Source: a bacterium (GTDB lineage Bacteria > Verrucomicrobiota > Verrucomicrobiia > Limisphaerales > UBA11358). Taken from it: DNA of 8,461 bases. The stretch is taken from assembly GCA_021781185.1 (NCBI GenBank), contig JAJXXI010000641.1, positions 1-8,461 on the forward strand, written 5' to 3'. A program made the position numbers and the translations under genes. Under the pieces are notes generated by a model that saw only the letters and a program-made list of their open reading frames with translations, was not told the origin of the DNA and searched no databases. Below, one piece after another: positions 6,102-8,461 of this stretch (positions are counted from its first letter, which is position 1; the number at the start of each line of letters is the position of its first letter).

Positions 6102-8291
6102 ATGAGCGCTGAAGCCAAACCTCTGAATTCGCCCAATCGCGAATATACCCTCGAACGCACCCGTAACATCGGCATCGCCGCGCACATTGACGCGGGCAAA
6201 ACGACGACGACTGAGCGTATCCTCTTTTACACCGGCCTGATCCACAAGATTGGCGACGTGGATGACGGCAATACCGTGACCGACTGGATGGAGCAGGAAA
6301 AGGAGCGCGGCATCACGATCACCTCCGCCGCCGTGACCTGCTTCTGGACCCAGAAGACGCCCAAGGCGGGTGAGGACCAGATTTACAAGGCCTTCAAGGA
6401 CATTCCGCACCGCATCAACATTATTGATACGCCCGGCCATGTGGACTTTACCGCCGAAGTGGAGCGTTCCATGCGCGTGCTGGATGGCGCGGTAGCCGTG
6501 TTCTGCGGTGTGGCCGGCGTGCAACCCCAATCCGAAACCGTCTGGCGTCAGGCCACCAAATACAAAGTGCCGCGCATCGCATTCGTCAACAAGATGGATC
6601 GGACGGGTGCTAATTTTGAAAACGCATTGAACGACATGCGCACCAAACTGCGCGCCTATGCGTTTCCAATTTTCCTGCCCATCGGTGCCGAAGACAAGTT
6701 CCGCGGCCTCATTGATGTGGTGAACCAGAAGTGCTACTGGTTCGGCGAGGGCGACGTTGCCAACGAAGGATTGAACTTCGAGGTGCGGGACATTCCCGCC
6801 GAAGACCAGGACCGCGCGAAAAAGGCGCTAGCGGAATTGATTGACGCCGTCTCCAACAAGGACGACACCATTGCGGAAATGGTTTTGGAAGAAAAGCCGA
6901 TTGACGCCCCGACCTTGAAGGCTGCCATCCGCCGCCTCACCTGCAAAATTGAAATGGTTCCCGTCCTGTGCGGTTCTGCTTTCAAAAAGAAGGGCGTGCA
7001 GATTTTGGTGGACGCGGTCATTGATTATCTGCCCAGCCCGCTTGATGTGCCTGGCGCGGAAGGCCATGAAGTCGGCACCGAAACCGTCGTTAAGGTGGAC
7101 ACGGACGACAACAACAAGTTTTGCTCGCTGGCGTTCAAGCTTTGGACTGATCCTTACGCGGGCAAGTTGGTGTTCTTCCGTGTTTACTCCGGGCACCTAA
7201 AAAAAGGCGACACGATTTACAATCCGCGCACGCGCAAACGTGAGCGTGTCAGCCGCCTGATGATCATTCAGGGCAGCGAACGCAAGGACATTGATTCTGT
7301 CTATTCCGGCGACATTGCCGCGCTGGTTGGCCTGCGCAACATCACCACCGGTGACACGTTGTGCGACGAGGATTTCGATGTGACGCTCGAACCGCCGACG
7401 TTCCCCGAACCCGTGATCAGCATGGCCGTGGAACCGAAAACGAAGGCCGATCGCGACAAGATGTCCGAAGGCTTGCAACGCTTGGCGGAAGAGGATCCGA
7501 CATTCCGTTGTTTTACCAACGAGGAAACCGGCCAGCTCATTATTGCGGGCATGGGTGAACTGCACTTGGAAATCATCATTGACCGCCTCAAACGCGAATT
7601 CAAAGTGGAGGCCAATACCGGTGCCCCGCAGATCGCGTATCGGGAAACGATCACCAAAGAGGCGGAAGGTGAAGGCAAGTTCATCCGTCAATCCGGCGGT
7701 CGCGGTCAATATGGCCACGCCTGCATCAAGATCCAGCCGAACGAAAAAGGCAAAGGCGTCGAGGTCACCAACGAAATCGTTGGCGGCACGATTCCCAAGG
7801 AATACATTCCGGCGGTCATTGACGGCATCGAAGAAGCCATCAAGAGCGGCGTGTATGCCGGCTATCAGGTCATTGACATCAAGGCGCAGGTCGTGGATGG
7901 CAGCTTCCATGAAGTGGACTCGAACGAACTCGCGTTCAAGATGGCGGGCATTTTCGCTTTAAAAGACGCGTTCAAGAAGGCCGCACCAATCCTGCTCGAA
8001 CCCATCATGAAAGTGGAATGCACCACGCCTGACGAATATCAGGGCGATTTGCTCGGTGACATCAATCGTCGCCGTGGCATCATCAACGGCATTGATGCGA
8101 AGAACGGGCAAACCATTCTCAACGCCCAGGTGCCACTCGCGGAAATGTTTGGCTATGCCACGGCCATCCGTTCATTGTCCAAGGGGCGCGCCTCCTATTC
8201 CATGGAACCGCAAAATTTCGAACAAGTTCCAAACAGCGTGCTGACCGCCATTCTTGACCAGGCGGCCAAGAAGCCGGCGGCGCGTAGCTAA
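6102..8291 (+). CDS. fusA: Elongation factor G (EF-G), translational GTPase
   Basis: EF-G uses GTP to move tRNAs and mRNA through the ribosome and, with the recycling factor, splits ribosomes after termination. The 729-residue protein has all five domains. G-domain motifs are AHIDAGKT (27-34), switch I RGITITSAA (69-77), DTPGH (109-113), NKMD (163-166) and GSAF (291-294). Domain II follows to about 425 and domain III to about 510. Domain IV contains GGRGQYGHA (532-540) and the tip segment FHEVDSNELAFK, whose His603 corresponds to the E. coli tip histidine. Domain V begins near EPIMKVECTTPDEYQGDLLGD. The intact motifs point to the housekeeping EF-G rather than a divergent paralogue. No Shine-Dalgarno motif precedes the ATG. 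It is separated from rpsG by 84 bases containing a terminator, and it has its own terminator. No tuf or rpsJ gene follows within the window. Confidence 0.97.
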   Translation: MSAEAKPLNSPNREYTLERTRNIGIAAHIDAGKTTTTERILFYTGLIHKIGDVDDGNTVTDWMEQEKERGITITSAAVTCFWTQKTPKAGEDQIYKAFKDIPHRINIIDTPGHVDFTAEVERSMRVLDGAVAVFCGVAGVQPQSETVWRQATKYKVPRIAFVNKMDRTGANFENALNDMRTKLRAYAFPIFLPIGAEDKFRGLIDVVNQKCYWFGEGDVANEGLNFEVRDIPAEDQDRAKKALAELIDAVSNKDDTIAEMVLEEKPIDAPTLKAAIRRLTCKIEMVPVLCGSAFKKKGVQILVDAVIDYLPSPLDVPGAEGHEVGTETVVKVDTDDNNKFCSLAFKLWTDPYAGKLVFFRVYSGHLKKGDTIYNPRTRKRERVSRLMIIQGSERKDIDSVYSGDIAALVGLRNITTGDTLCDEDFDVTLEPPTFPEPVISMAVEPKTKADRDKMSEGLQRLAEEDPTFRCFTNEETGQLIIAGMGELHLEIIIDRLKREFKVEANTGAPQIAYRETITKEAEGEGKFIRQSGGRGQYGHACIKIQPNEKGKGVEVTNEIVGGTIPKEYIPAVIDGIEEAIKSGVYAGYQVIDIKAQVVDGSFHEVDSNELAFKMAGIFALKDAFKKAAPILLEPIMKVECTTPDEYQGDLLGDINRRRGIINGIDAKNGQTILNAQVPLAEMFGYATAIRSLSKGRASYSMEPQNFEQVPNSVLTAILDQAAKKPAARS

Positions 8292-8310
8292 GGGATCTTT
8301 TCCAAACTCA

Positions 8311-8338
8311 CAAGCCGGAACTTTTGTTCCGGCTTTTT
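8311..8338 (+). terminator. Intrinsic terminator of fusA
   Basis: AAGCCGGAAC (8312-8321) pairs perfectly with GTTCCGGCTT (8326-8335) around a TTTT loop, and a T-tract follows (8334-8338). It lies 20 bases after the fusA stop codon. The second intron-like element starts a few bases downstream. Confidence 0.9.
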
Positions 8339-8343
8339 AGTTT

Positions 8344-8461
<118 letters not shown>

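Overview
The window is GC-rich bacterial chromosome with tightly packed housekeeping genes. It holds six protein genes, three clear intrinsic terminators and two copies of a repeat that I read as the 5' end of a group II intron. S12, S7 and EF-G are bacterial in type. Shine-Dalgarno motifs are scarce, and the protein styles remind me of the PVC group, most likely Verrucomicrobiota (Pedosphaera-like). That placement is recollection of family style, not a computed result.

Layout: (1) 3-2714, a complete aconitase A gene (acnA), closed by a terminator. An 85-base intron-like fragment (2780-2864) starts exactly at the end of the terminator's T-tract. (2) 2988-4136, an RNA cytosine-C5 methyltransferase of the RsmB/Nol1/Nop2 family. 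It meets a minus-strand gene (4133-4942) tail to tail, with the four bases TTAA supplying both stop codons. (3) The minus-strand gene encodes an exported-looking protein of unestablished function. Several features suggest a relative of the GTAC-specific enzyme R.PabI, and I found no GTAC site anywhere in the window by eye. (4) 5043-8338, the str region: a sigma70-type promoter, rpsL, rpsG, a strong terminator, then fusA, which appears to have its own promoter, and a final terminator. (5) 8344 to the window end, the second and better intron copy, again just downstream of a terminator and cut by the window edge.

How the genes work together: rpsL and rpsG encode two 30S proteins of the decoding and head regions, and fusA encodes the translocase that acts on the ribosome. 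The methyltransferase probably modifies rRNA, so four of the six genes serve translation. acnA serves the TCA cycle and is unrelated. The least expected elements are the possible PabI-like enzyme with the missing GTAC sites, the terminator-targeting intron copies, and the uncoupling of fusA from rpsL-rpsG.
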